A DNA stretch of 64,000 nucleotides. Origin: Sagittula stellata E-37 (lineage in GTDB: Bacteria > Pseudomonadota > Alphaproteobacteria > Rhodobacterales > Rhodobacteraceae). The stretch spans positions 3,419,501-3,483,500 of the forward strand of contig NZ_CP155729.1 of the NCBI RefSeq assembly GCF_039724765.1, given 5' to 3'. Under the pieces are notes generated by a model. That model had not been told where the DNA came from. It saw only the letters and a list, made by a program, of their open reading frames with translations, and searched no databases. Below are positions 7,490 to 14,906 of this stretch, in pieces (position 1 is the first letter of the stretch; each line of letters begins with the position of its first letter). The translations under genes and the position numbers were made by a program.

Positions 7490-8710
7490 ATGGCCGCCCC
7501 ATTCGCCCCGGTGAGCCGATGCGGCCGCCCCCTCAACGACAAAATCGGACGCCCGCAGCTCCTCATCGTCCGGCGAGCTTCCGGCGGGAACGCGGTCCGG
7601 ACGGCGGCCTACAACGCGCGCGCCGCGCTGACCGATGCGCGTACGGGCGAGCGATTCAGCTACGCCTGGCGGACGGACTGCGAGGCGGTGGAGGTCATCG
7701 GATGGAACGGGGACGCCGGAAGCCTCTGGGATGCTGCCGAGAAGGCGGAGCGGAAGGGCAATGCCCAAGTCGCGCGCAACATCATCCTGCCGCTCCCAGC
7801 GGACATTCCCTTATCAGAGATGAAACGGCTTGGCCGGGAATATTCGGATTGGCTGCACGCCGAATACGGCACGGCCTCAATGGTCGCCCTGCACCGGCCT
7901 GAAGAAAAGATTGACCCGAAGACCGGCGAGACCCGCAGCAACGGCAACTGGCACATCCATGTCCTGGAGACGACGCGGCGCGTGGAGACCGGCGCCGACG
8001 GCCGCACGATGCTGGGAGAGAAGACCCGCGAGATGACCGACACCAACTCCGCCGAAAAGGGCGGCCCGTCCCGGTCGAAAGCCGAGCTGCGCAAGCGCCG
8101 GGACGCATGGGAGGATATGACCAACGCCGCGCTGGCACGGAACGGGATCGTCTACCGTGTCGATTTCTCGGCTTACGCCGAGCAGGTTGCCGAGGGCCGC
8201 CGGGCGCCCCAGGAGCCGACGGAACATCTTGGCCCGGTCCTGCACAAGGGCCGCCGGGACCGAAAGGCCGACAGGGCGAGTCCCGCGCCGCGGAAATTCG
8301 CTGCGAACCTGCGCCGCCGTAAGCGTAACACGACAATCGCGCGCGCCGTCGCAGCCGTGCTCGATGACGTGATGACGGTCGAGGACTACGCCGCAGCGCG
8401 GGAGGAGCCCGCCGACATGGCCGAAGACTTCTTCCGGGCCATCTGGGCAAGGCTGGGGAAGAACCGCGCCAGGGCAGCCGCGCGGAAGCGGAAGGAGGTG
8501 GAGAAGGCCCGCAAGGCCACGACCGCGCCGTCGGCGGACCCGGCCGAGGCGGAGAAGGAGCGCAATAGGCAGGCCGCGATCACGCGGCGTGTGAACGAGC
8601 GCCGGGAGGCCCCGAAAGGCGGCACACGCGAAAAAGGCCTGGCCGCCGTCATGGGCGCGAAAGACAGACAAAAGAGAGAGCGCGCAAGGCGGCGCCAGAT
8701 CGTGAAGTAA
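7490..8710 (+). CDS. mobA: MobA/MobL-family relaxase (MOBQ)
   Basis: This 406-residue relaxase would nick one strand at oriT, stay covalently attached through a tyrosine and start conjugative DNA transfer. The N-terminal 170 residues carry the family motifs: a candidate catalytic Tyr41 in RTAAYNARAAL, ARNIILPLP (95-103), and the metal-binding histidines H135 with HIH at 155-157. The rest is long and Arg/Lys-rich with no primase or helicase domain, so it is shorter than Ti TraA. The ATG at 7490 precedes the motifs with room to spare. The gene is followed 9 bp later by two small genes in the same direction. It should act with helper conjugation machinery, as none is encoded here. Confidence 0.85.
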   Translation: MAAPFAPVSRCGRPLNDKIGRPQLLIVRRASGGNAVRTAAYNARAALTDARTGERFSYAWRTDCEAVEVIGWNGDAGSLWDAAEKAERKGNAQVARNIILPLPADIPLSEMKRLGREYSDWLHAEYGTASMVALHRPEEKIDPKTGETRSNGNWHIHVLETTRRVETGADGRTMLGEKTREMTDTNSAEKGGPSRSKAELRKRRDAWEDMTNAALARNGIVYRVDFSAYAEQVAEGRRAPQEPTEHLGPVLHKGRRDRKADRASPAPRKFAANLRRRKRNTTIARAVAAVLDDVMTVEDYAAAREEPADMAEDFFRAIWARLGKNRARAAARKRKEVEKARKATTAPSADPAEAEKERNRQAAITRRVNERREAPKGGTREKGLAAVMGAKDRQKRERARRRQIVK

Positions 8711-8719
8711 GGAGAGAAC

Positions 8720-9106
8720 ATGGACAGATACGGGAATGCCGCGCGGGCGGTCCTGAACGCTGAGGAGCGCAAACCCGGCCGGGGCGCGGCCATCGCAGGC
8801 GAGCTGCTGATGAGGCTTTTCAACCGAGACGAAAAGAAGGCCCGGGCGGTTTTCCGCGCGCTGGCGCAACGGATACCGGAAGACGACCAGGCCGGGGTCG
8901 CGGACCTGACCGAGAATTCCGAGCGGCTCATCCCCGGCGGGCCAGACGGGCCGGGCTACGCGCGCAAGAAGGCCGCGCGCTACGCCGCCGTGGCGCAGGC
9001 CGCCAGCCGCCGCGCTATCCGCGAAAGGAGCGGCGCCGGGCCTTTCGCTGGCCCCATGACCGAGCACGCGCGCAAGATGGCGCGCCTCCGGGAGGAAAAG
9101 CAATGA
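8720..9106 (+). CDS. Hypothetical protein downstream of relaxase
   Basis: A 128-residue basic, helical protein with no recognised domain. A good ribosome site (AAGGAGA) precedes the ATG. Its last codons overlap the next gene (ATGA), so it is co-translated with it. The Arg/Lys-rich C-terminus (EHARKMARLREEK) suggests nucleic-acid contact. The location immediately after mobA suggests a mobilization accessory protein. Confidence 0.5.
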   Translation: MDRYGNAARAVLNAEERKPGRGAAIAGELLMRLFNRDEKKARAVFRALAQRIPEDDQAGVADLTENSERLIPGGPDGPGYARKKAARYAAVAQAASRRAIRERSGAGPFAGPMTEHARKMARLREEKQ

Positions 9107-9393
9107 GCCAGCATCACGACGACCAGGCGCGCATGATCCTCGGCGCGGCCCTGCTGGCCGAGGCCCGCGCCAATCCCGGCCGTGCCGGGAAGCTCCTCTG
9201 GGCACTCCGCGGCGATCTGGCGCGCGCCACACGCGCAGCCGACGCGATCCTTGCACGGCTGGCTGAAGGAACCGGGGACGGAGGCGCGACGGACGCCGCG
9301 AGCCCGGAGGCCGAGCTGGCGCCCGATGCTGTCAGAGAGAGTACTGGCAAGCAGGACAGGCAGGCCAGAGGTGGATGCGCCATCGAGCTGTAG
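9103..9393 (+). CDS. Small mobilization accessory protein candidate
   Basis: A 96-residue protein that starts within the stop of 8720-9106. Residues 10-30 (RMILGAALLAEARANPGRAGK) echo the pattern in the divergent TraD-like protein at 6741-7007 (KIILGAGLSALARKEPGKAR), so the two may be related. The C-terminal third is polar and low-complexity. No function is established. Confidence 0.5.
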   Translation: MSQHHDDQARMILGAALLAEARANPGRAGKLLWALRGDLARATRAADAILARLAEGTGDGGATDAASPEAELAPDAVRESTGKQDRQARGGCAIEL

Positions 9394-9554
9394 GACGGCG
9401 TATTCCGTGGACATGCTCCTTTGCTCGATGTCTTGCTGGTTGCAGGAAAGCTCGACGGAGCAGTTGACCGTATCGGCAACCCCCATTTGCATCCTGTGGC
9501 CATAGGGGCCTGCTCTCATCCAGCGCAGGTCGAATTCCGCCCGTCTTCGCTGCG

Positions 9555-11213
9555 CTACGCCTGTTCTGGAACCGGGCCTTTCGCCCTCTTCCAGCGGCGC
9601 TGTTCATGCTTGACCTTCAGCCCGGCAAGAGCCTCATGCGACCGCTGCGGGGGCTTTCCGATTGCCTCCTCGATTGCTTCCCAGAAATCTTCCTCCGCAT
9701 CAGTATCCTGCTCGGCAATCTCCAAGAGCCGGGACTTCGGGAACCGGACCTTCATCAGCTCGATCCAGTCCGGTCGGGCGATAGCAGCGAACATCACTTC
9801 GTCCGGGCCTTCGGCCCGTTCGACATCGGCCTTCTCCTTGGCCTCCTGCTCGCGTGCCTCGACCCCGACGAGATCGCGGAACCCATTTGACCAGTCGAGC
9901 TGGGTCCGGCCCTTGAATGTCTCGGCGAACTCGACAAAGAGCGCGGCGGGTTGTCGTCCTGCCTTCTCGGCTTCGGCAGCCAGCTTCTCGCCCCGTGCAG
10001 CCTGCGCCGCCTCGCCTGCCTCGTAGTGGCGCTTGGCGACCCTGCGCAGCATCCGGGCCTTCTCACGAGCCTTGCGGCTGGCTTCCAGGAGTTGCCAAGG
10101 GTTCATGGAGCCGTCCCCTTTGCCGCGCTTAGTGTCATTCAGGGCCATCTCGGCCGCAGCAGATTCGCGCTTCACGCCGCTCCGGTCCTCGATGACAACT
10201 TCCGTGCCGGCGCCGAACTTGGCGACGTAGTGGCCGGCTGCGCTGGCGCCGCGCAGGTCGAACCCATGCGCGTTCATCGTCAGGCCCTGTTTCCGGGCGC
10301 AGCCCTTCCAGTCCACTCGCAGTTCTTCGAGGAGCGCAATCGCGCCCGCCTGATCCGTGGCTCGTATGAACACCAGGATATGGAAATGCGGGTGCCAGCC
10401 CTTGTGGGCCGACCAAGTGGACTCCAGCGCGGTGATGAACCCGACAACCCTTTCGGCCTTCAGGCGCCGCCAAGCCGCACGGCCGAACATCGCCCGCTTG
10501 GCGGCGAGAAGCGCGGTAAGGAACTTGTTGAGCTTCGTCCGCCTGCTATGCCGAGCGGTCAGGGTCATCATTGCAACCTGCACCGTCAGGCCCTGCTCGT
10601 CGCGCGGCTGCTTCCGCGCCCATTCCAGGGCATAGTTGATCCGCATGGCATTGGCTCGGCTCTTGTTGCGCGAGCAGACTGGGCAAGCCCAGACATCTTT
10701 GCACAGCACAAGCTTGTCATACCGGGCGCGGTTCTCGCGCTTGAGGACGTTCACGGCATCCTCCCCGTAGATCAGTTTGCAGAGGCATTTCCGAACCTGT
10801 TTCGAGATTTCCGATGTCGCGAGCAGGCGCGCAGCCTCGGCTTGATTCTTGTACAGCTTTCTGCGCATCGCCGCGTGTGGCAAGTCTTTGTTGTATATAT
10901 GAAATTCTTGATTTTTGTCGTCGCCGCCCTCAACGAATTTCCGTATATTGCCAAGGGGGGCTTTGCCCCCATCGCGGCGCTGCGCGCCGCTCCCCCCCGA
11001 AACGTCGGCGCCGGGGATGTCGAACCGGGTATTTTCTGCGATCGTCTGGGCCTGGCGCGGCGTGATTTTGCCTCTGGCTACCTCGCCTGCGAGGAACGAC
11101 GAGGCGGCCGCGTTGGCTTCCCGGAGACGCTTCGCGACCAGTTCTGGAGATGGCAGGGAAATATTGCCGGTGGAATCCCGGCGATCTATGTTCAGGGTAT
11201 CGGTGTAGGGCAT
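9555..11213 (-). CDS. rep: Rolling-circle type replication initiator (Rep)
   Basis: A 552-residue HUH-type initiator. It shows a zinc-site-like cluster (C171, C177, C180 in CKDVWACPVC), the MTLT motif (216-219), the metal-binding HPHFHIL (H274, H276, H278) and a candidate catalytic Tyr329 in GHYVAKF. Such proteins nick a plus-strand origin and start leading-strand synthesis. The C-terminal 200 residues are charged and specific to this subgroup. The ATG at 11213 has AGGA just upstream; the frame is open 40 codons further but without similarity. It lets the element replicate as a plasmid-like circle after excision. Expression is probably checked by an antisense RNA (11199-11302). Confidence 0.85.
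   Translation of the reverse strand: MPYTDTLNIDRRDSTGNISLPSPELVAKRLREANAAASSFLAGEVARGKITPRQAQTIAENTRFDIPGADVSGGSGAQRRDGGKAPLGNIRKFVEGGDDKNQEFHIYNKDLPHAAMRRKLYKNQAEAARLLATSEISKQVRKCLCKLIYGEDAVNVLKRENRARYDKLVLCKDVWACPVCSRNKSRANAMRINYALEWARKQPRDEQGLTVQVAMMTLTARHSRRTKLNKFLTALLAAKRAMFGRAAWRRLKAERVVGFITALESTWSAHKGWHPHFHILVFIRATDQAGAIALLEELRVDWKGCARKQGLTMNAHGFDLRGASAAGHYVAKFGAGTEVVIEDRSGVKRESAAAEMALNDTKRGKGDGSMNPWQLLEASRKAREKARMLRRVAKRHYEAGEAAQAARGEKLAAEAEKAGRQPAALFVEFAETFKGRTQLDWSNGFRDLVGVEAREQEAKEKADVERAEGPDEVMFAAIARPDWIELMKVRFPKSRLLEIAEQDTDAEEDFWEAIEEAIGKPPQRSHEALAGLKVKHEQRRWKRAKGPVPEQA
11164..11192 (+). promoter_or_regulatory. Promoter antisense to rep
   Basis: TTGCCG (11164-11169) and TATGTT (11187-11192) are separated by 17 bp on the plus strand, opposite the first codons of rep. 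Transcription from about 11199 would run toward the terminator hairpin at 11271-11302. Confidence 0.4.
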
Positions 11214-11302
11214 GGTCCTGTTTGTCCTCACGCCGGTTGGGGACTGGCATCCCGCGAACCGGATTTCTTGAGGCCGCCTCCGCTCGAGGCGGCCTTTCTT
11301 TT
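11199..11302 (+). ncRNA. Candidate antisense copy-control RNA of rep
   Basis: A predicted RNA of about 104 nt complementary to the rep start codon, ribosome site and leader. It would fold into a stem-loop with CCGGTT/AACCGG arms (about 11233-11262) and end in a GC-rich hairpin followed by TTCTTTT. Rolling-circle plasmids commonly control Rep with such RNAs. It is inferred from sequence layout, not from similarity. Confidence 0.4.
11271..11302 (+). terminator. Rho-independent terminator, plus strand
   Basis: AGGCCGCCTC (11271-11280) pairs perfectly with GAGGCGGCCT (11286-11295), with a 5-nt loop, followed by TTCTTTT. No plus-strand gene ends just upstream, which is why an antisense RNA is proposed. 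Confidence 0.65.
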
Positions 11303-11440
11303 GAGGAATTAGAAACGCGGCAGGGCCGCCCAAAATGCCGGTCTCGGGCGGCTTTGATGCGGAGCCAGACGGAGTGCCCGGACGAGATATCGAACCTTGA
11401 TCGAGGCGATTTCCGGAGAGTTTTTTTCAATACCATTTCC

Positions 11441-11463
11441 TGACCTCAAACTTAATGAGGTCA
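11441..11463. promoter_or_regulatory. Palindrome between rep and the 74-residue gene
   Basis: TGACCTCA (11441-11448) and TGAGGTCA (11456-11463) form perfect 8-bp arms around a 7-nt spacer, 10 bp before the next start codon and beside a T-rich run (11421-11427). It could be an operator for the small downstream protein or part of the replication origin. Confidence 0.4.
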
Positions 11464-11472
11464 TGAAAATCA

Positions 11473-11697
11473 ATGCCTTACGTGAAAATAGGCCAGTCGC
11501 GCGCCGCGCAAATCAAGCAAATCGAAGACGCGATGGACTTTCTCGCAGACGCCATAGAGGAAGGCGCTGACGGCGATGCGCTGGAATGCATCTACGAGCG
11601 CCTTGAGCGCGAGCTTGCGCTGTTGAAGGCGAAGAACGACACCAGGGACAGAATCCGGGAGCGGCGGGAACGCCGTGCTATGCTCGCCGCGGCGTAA
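11473..11697 (+). CDS. Small coiled-coil protein of the element
   Basis: A 74-residue, charged protein likely to form a helical hairpin or coiled coil (ADAIEEGADGDALECIYERLERELALLK). It starts 10 bp after a perfect palindrome and its 3' end overlaps that of the integrase by 20 bp, tail to tail. It may be an element regulator, but no helix-turn-helix is evident. Function unknown. Confidence 0.45.
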   Translation: MPYVKIGQSRAAQIKQIEDAMDFLADAIEEGADGDALECIYERLERELALLKAKNDTRDRIRERRERRAMLAAA

Positions 11698-13021
11698 ACA
11701 TGATCCGGCGATGCAATTCGAGCTTGTTCCGAAGCTCCATTTCGTCACCGTAGACTTCGCGGCCGCGCGCCTTCTTCACCGAGTGGCCCATCAGCTCTGC
11801 CCGGTCGTCGTTCTCGATAAGGGCCGCTTTCAGCCGCGCCTCGAAACTGTGCCGGAGGCCGCCGATGGTCACTTCCTCCGGCAACAAGCCATGAGCGTGC
11901 AGGGCCTTGTTCGCTGTGGCGGAATAGGTGCCCTTGTGGCGATACTGGGAGAAGCCTTCCGGGTTCCGGCGCATCGCTTCGAGCGCCACTCCGACCAGAG
12001 GAATCTTGCGCTTGCTCTGCTTGTTCTTGATCTCGCGAGCCCAGATGCCGGTTTCCCGACGAATCCAGATATGAGGCACCTGCGCATCAAGAAAGATGGA
12101 GCCCGGAGGCAGGTCGGTAATCTCGGATTGCCGGGCGCCGGTCTCTGTCAGAACCAGGGTGATGTCCCGGGCCTGCGGATTCATGAAATCCAGAGCGCCC
12201 TCGGGAACAATCTTCTCCGCTATGATTTCCAAGGGCACCTGGAGTTTCCGGCCCTCTTCTTCATCGAGCTTGCTGAAGCCCTTGCCGAGGCCTGCGAAGG
12301 GCGAGAAGGGCATATCCCGTTCATCGATGCCCAGCGACTCATGGAACTTTCCCCACATGAGATTCAGAAGCTGGATTTCCTTCTGCGCGCTCCGCCCCAG
12401 CATATCGCCTTCAATGATCCGGTCGCGCAGCGCATCCCGGAAAGGAAGAGCTTGATTGACGCGGTGAATCTCGGTGAACACCGGGTCAAGGCCGAGCAGC
12501 TCAACAATCTTGGCTGCGGGCCGTGTCCACCTGGATCGCCAGACACTCTTCTGACGATCATTCTTGTATTTCACGTCCTCAGGGAACCTCTTTTCCATCG
12601 ATTCAGCAACTTCCGTGATCGTGAGCCGGGGGCGCTCTACAGTGCCCAGCAGCGCCGAGGTGGCCTCGGAGGCCGGATCATCCTTGGAAGACTTCAACGA
12701 TGCGAAACGTGTAAGCACGTCTTCCAACGGACCAGTCGCCAACTCGTCTGCCGTTCGGTAGACGAACCCCCGGGACGCGGCGAGGCCGCTTGCAGCCTCG
12801 AAATGCTCCCGCGAGCCTGGAGAGGAACGGCCAGCGAGAAGCAAATCCAGTTCTGCAAGTATGTGCTGCTCTGTTACAAGAAGCTGGGCACGGGCGAGCT
12901 TCTCGTCGCTTGTCCGGAGGCTGCGCTGAATCTCGTGCTTGCCTGGCATCACCGAGGCATACCGGCGTGGCACCCGCATCCTGAGATGATACGTGTCTCC
13001 GCGCTTGACCAGTCCCGCCAT
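11678..13021 (-). CDS. int: Tyrosine recombinase / site-specific integrase
   Basis: A 447-residue integrase that should insert and excise the element at a tRNA 3' end. The N-terminus (MAGLVKRGDTYHLRMRVPRR) is typical of phage-like integrases with an N-terminal arm-binding domain (DUF6538 type). Catalytic candidates are R297 (TETGARQSE), a Lys in the 335-338 beta-hairpin, R390 in GGLRHSF, H413 in MGHS and nucleophile Y424 (REVYGD). The first His of the usual HxLRH box is Gly387, which is unusual. The ATG at 13021 has a purine-rich ribosome site (AGAGGGG); longer frames add no similarity. The gene lies 155 bp inside the right attachment site and reads inward. Confidence 0.88.
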   Translation of the reverse strand: MAGLVKRGDTYHLRMRVPRRYASVMPGKHEIQRSLRTSDEKLARAQLLVTEQHILAELDLLLAGRSSPGSREHFEAASGLAASRGFVYRTADELATGPLEDVLTRFASLKSSKDDPASEATSALLGTVERPRLTITEVAESMEKRFPEDVKYKNDRQKSVWRSRWTRPAAKIVELLGLDPVFTEIHRVNQALPFRDALRDRIIEGDMLGRSAQKEIQLLNLMWGKFHESLGIDERDMPFSPFAGLGKGFSKLDEEEGRKLQVPLEIIAEKIVPEGALDFMNPQARDITLVLTETGARQSEITDLPPGSIFLDAQVPHIWIRRETGIWAREIKNKQSKRKIPLVGVALEAMRRNPEGFSQYRHKGTYSATANKALHAHGLLPEEVTIGGLRHSFEARLKAALIENDDRAELMGHSVKKARGREVYGDEMELRNKLELHRRIMFTPRRA

Positions 13022-13176
13022 GCTGATGCCCCTCTCTATTCCAGCCGATCCTATGCCTGAATGCGGGCTGCAGCGTCTCCACTTCACGCTCCACATTTTG
13101 CTCCACACAGGATTCGACACCAATCCCTTGAAAGTCAATAAATTAAGGCGTTTTGGAGCGAGAGAGGGGGTCATAA

Positions 13177-13196
13177 GATTCCGCCCCCGGGCACCA
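13177..13196 (+). other. attR: Right attachment site: 3' end of tRNA-Phe
   Basis: Twenty bases ending CCCGGGCACCA match, from memory, the T-arm half, acceptor strand and CCA of alphaproteobacterial tRNA-Phe; the rest of a tRNA is absent upstream. An integrase lies 155 bp away. This is what a displaced tRNA 3' end looks like after integration. An intact tRNA-Phe should lie to the left of the window. Confidence 0.6.
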
Positions 13197-13439
13197 TTCA
13201 AAACCCATTGATTTTCAATGAATTTTACCGCCCAAGATCTGGTCGAAATTTTGCGGACACAGCTCCGGGACGACAGCGGGACGAGAGACTTTCCTCCTTT
13301 GATCGATTGATTCAGACACGATTACTGGCATATCCGCGTTTCAGGCGAACCCTGATCGACATCATTTCTTCTCCAGCTGAGCAATCGGAGAAGAAGAATG
13401 AACCACGAAGACACCCGCCACCACGTTCTGCTGACGATC

Positions 13440-13812
13440 ACGGCGGTCTGTGCGATCGTGGCTCGCTCCAGCCGTCTGCGTGGCATCGACACTGCGCGAC
13501 ACGAAGGTTTGTAATGTCGTCGCGATGGACGAGATGACGACAATCGGATCGACGCAAAGATGCGGGCCTGCGGCATGCCCACCCCTTGCCCTTGACCGTT
13601 TTGGTGCTGCCATCCGCCGCCGCCATCAAGGGGCCAGAGCGCAACAGGCCTGCCCCGGCAGGCGCTTCGGGGTGATTGTACAGACCAAAAATCGCGTCGC
13701 AGGGAAAGCGATCAAACAAGCCGTCTTCGATTATGGCAACGGCCCCGCTTATCTGCGGAGATTCCTCGGCGGGTCGGAAAACAAGTTTCAGCGTGCCCGA
13801 GAAGTTTCGCGT
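13440..13812 (-). pseudogene. Fragment of an M20 amidohydrolase (hippurate-hydrolase-like)
   Basis: On the minus strand the sequence reads TRNFSGTLKLVFRPAEE, then IIEDGLFDRFPCDAIFGLYN. After a frameshift near 13582 it reads GGHAAGPHLCVDPIVV, then LQTFVSR. These are the central part of M20 peptidases/amidohydrolases (metal-binding PAEE, and GHxxxPH in the dimerization domain). Both ends are missing, so the gene is dead. It abuts an IS5-type remnant at its 5' side, which probably truncated it. Confidence 0.75.
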
Positions 13813-13814
13813 CA

Positions 13815-14085
13815 TGGTGGAGTATTTAAGACACTCCACAACCGTTTGAGCGATAAGGGCGTCTTCGCCCAGATCATGGCGGGTCTGGTCAACGAGCACG
13901 GTGAGGAGACGACTTTGATGATCCCCTCTCGGGACATCGCTTTGTGATGCCCTGCCGGGCAACGATGCGAGATCATGTTCGGCAAGCTCAAGGACTGGAG
14001 GAGGGTTGCGACCCGTTATGACCGCGGCCCACAAACCTACTTCTCATCAATCGCACTCGCCGCGACCGAGATCTTCTGGCTTTGA
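13815..14085 (+). mobile_element. IS5-family remnant, copy 1 (internally deleted)
   Basis: The frame reads VFKTLHNR, then DKGVFAQIMAGLVNEHGEE, then jumps to MFGKLKDWRRVATRYDR and FFSxIALAATEIFWL-like sequence. These are N- and C-terminal parts of an IS5 (IS427-group) transposase with the DDE core missing. The junction contains gtgatgccctgccgggc (13944-13960), found identically at the junction of copy 2 (50203-50219). The left end is lost and the right inverted repeat is not recognisable. Confidence 0.75.
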
Positions 14086-14352
14086 GTGAGAACGCGGCCT
14101 GAGACTGGCGGCAGTACAGGGGACGCTCGCCCGGCACAGGCCAGTCCTGCCTGGCCAAAATGGACAGTCCAGCGAACACGCCTGCACGCGCGAACAGTGC
14201 CGTCCAGACGATGCCGGTGCCTCGCAGGTGGCCTCGATGGCGGCGCCCAAGACGGTATCGGGACGGTCGCGCATTCCGCTTCACTATGCCGGTTGCGATA
14301 CTCTCGCGACAATCCAAGACGGTTGAACAGGACCGTACCAGAGGCCCTTCCG

Positions 14353-14829
14353 TCAGACGCCCGACTTCGGCGGAGCTTTCGGGATAAAAAGGGCACGGTC
14401 GGGTTTGATGTCCAGCAGGGGCGTGCCGTCCAGACAATCGAGGCCGCGCACCGTGAGGATGCCGCGCTCGATCCTGTCGAGGCGAACGATGGACGTGCCG
14501 ATGGGATTGGGCCGGACAGGCGAGCGGAGCGCGAAGGTGCCGTAGACGGTGCCATCGCCGCGCGGCGACTGGGTCACGAGATCGCGCCTTGCCCGGTCGA
14601 GCCAGTAAAGCACCTCTATCGTGGCGTAATCATCGAGCCCCGCAAGCGCAGGGATCCAGACGTCGTCGACGATCAGCCGACATTCCGGACCGTCGGTGCT
14701 CCCCTGTCGCGGACAGTCGCGGCGGTCGGTCCAAGGCGTGCGTATCCGACCGATGAAAGCCAGGCGGTCGCCGTCGGCCGGGGCGGCTGCGACGGTCATT
14801 TCCCCCGCACGGATATCTGTTCCTGTCAT
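14353..14829 (-). CDS. trmO: tRNA m6t6A37 methyltransferase TrmO
   Basis: A 158-residue member of the TrmO (TsaA/YaeB) family, which uses S-adenosylmethionine to methylate the t6A37 base of tRNA-Thr(GGU) in bacteria. Family motifs are clear: IGRIRTPW (25-32), PRQGS near 40, VLYWLDRARR, RPNPIGTS and LDCLDGTPLLDIKPD near the end. It is the short, single-domain form common in proteobacteria. GGAGGGGCC precedes the ATG. It follows cysG by 77 bp on the same strand. The gene tail meets the IS remnant region. Confidence 0.85.
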   Translation of the reverse strand: MTGTDIRAGEMTVAAAPADGDRLAFIGRIRTPWTDRRDCPRQGSTDGPECRLIVDDVWIPALAGLDDYATIEVLYWLDRARRDLVTQSPRGDGTVYGTFALRSPVRPNPIGTSIVRLDRIERGILTVRGLDCLDGTPLLDIKPDRALFIPKAPPKSGV

Positions 14830-14906
14830 GGCCCCTCCTCGTCACTGCACGATGCGCGGGATCATGCTGGCGCGCCGCGCCCGGAAAGGCCAGCCCCGGA
14901 AAGGGT

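Larger units (their letters stand above)
1..13196. mobile_element. Integrated mobilizable element (left end outside window)
   Basis: The region combines a rolling-circle Rep (9555-11213), a MOBQ relaxase (7490-8710) with a probable oriT (about 7300-7362), small mobilization-type genes and a tyrosine integrase (11678-13021). It stops at a 20-nt segment resembling the 3' end of tRNA-Phe (13177-13196), after which chromosomal remnants and trmO/cysG follow. No conjugative type IV secretion genes are visible, so transfer would need a helper. The integrase lies next to the right junction and reads inward, the usual arrangement. The orientation of the tRNA fragment predicts that the intact tRNA-Phe gene lies to the left, outside the window. 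The left boundary is therefore not seen, and the region could be a nested set of elements. Confidence 0.55.

Noticed and set aside
5486..13021. Prophage
   Set aside because: There are no capsid, tail, terminase or lysis genes; the relaxase, oriT and Rep indicate a mobilizable element.
13177..13196. A complete tRNA gene at the element junction
   Set aside because: Only the last 20 bases of a tRNA are present; upstream sequence does not form the other arms.
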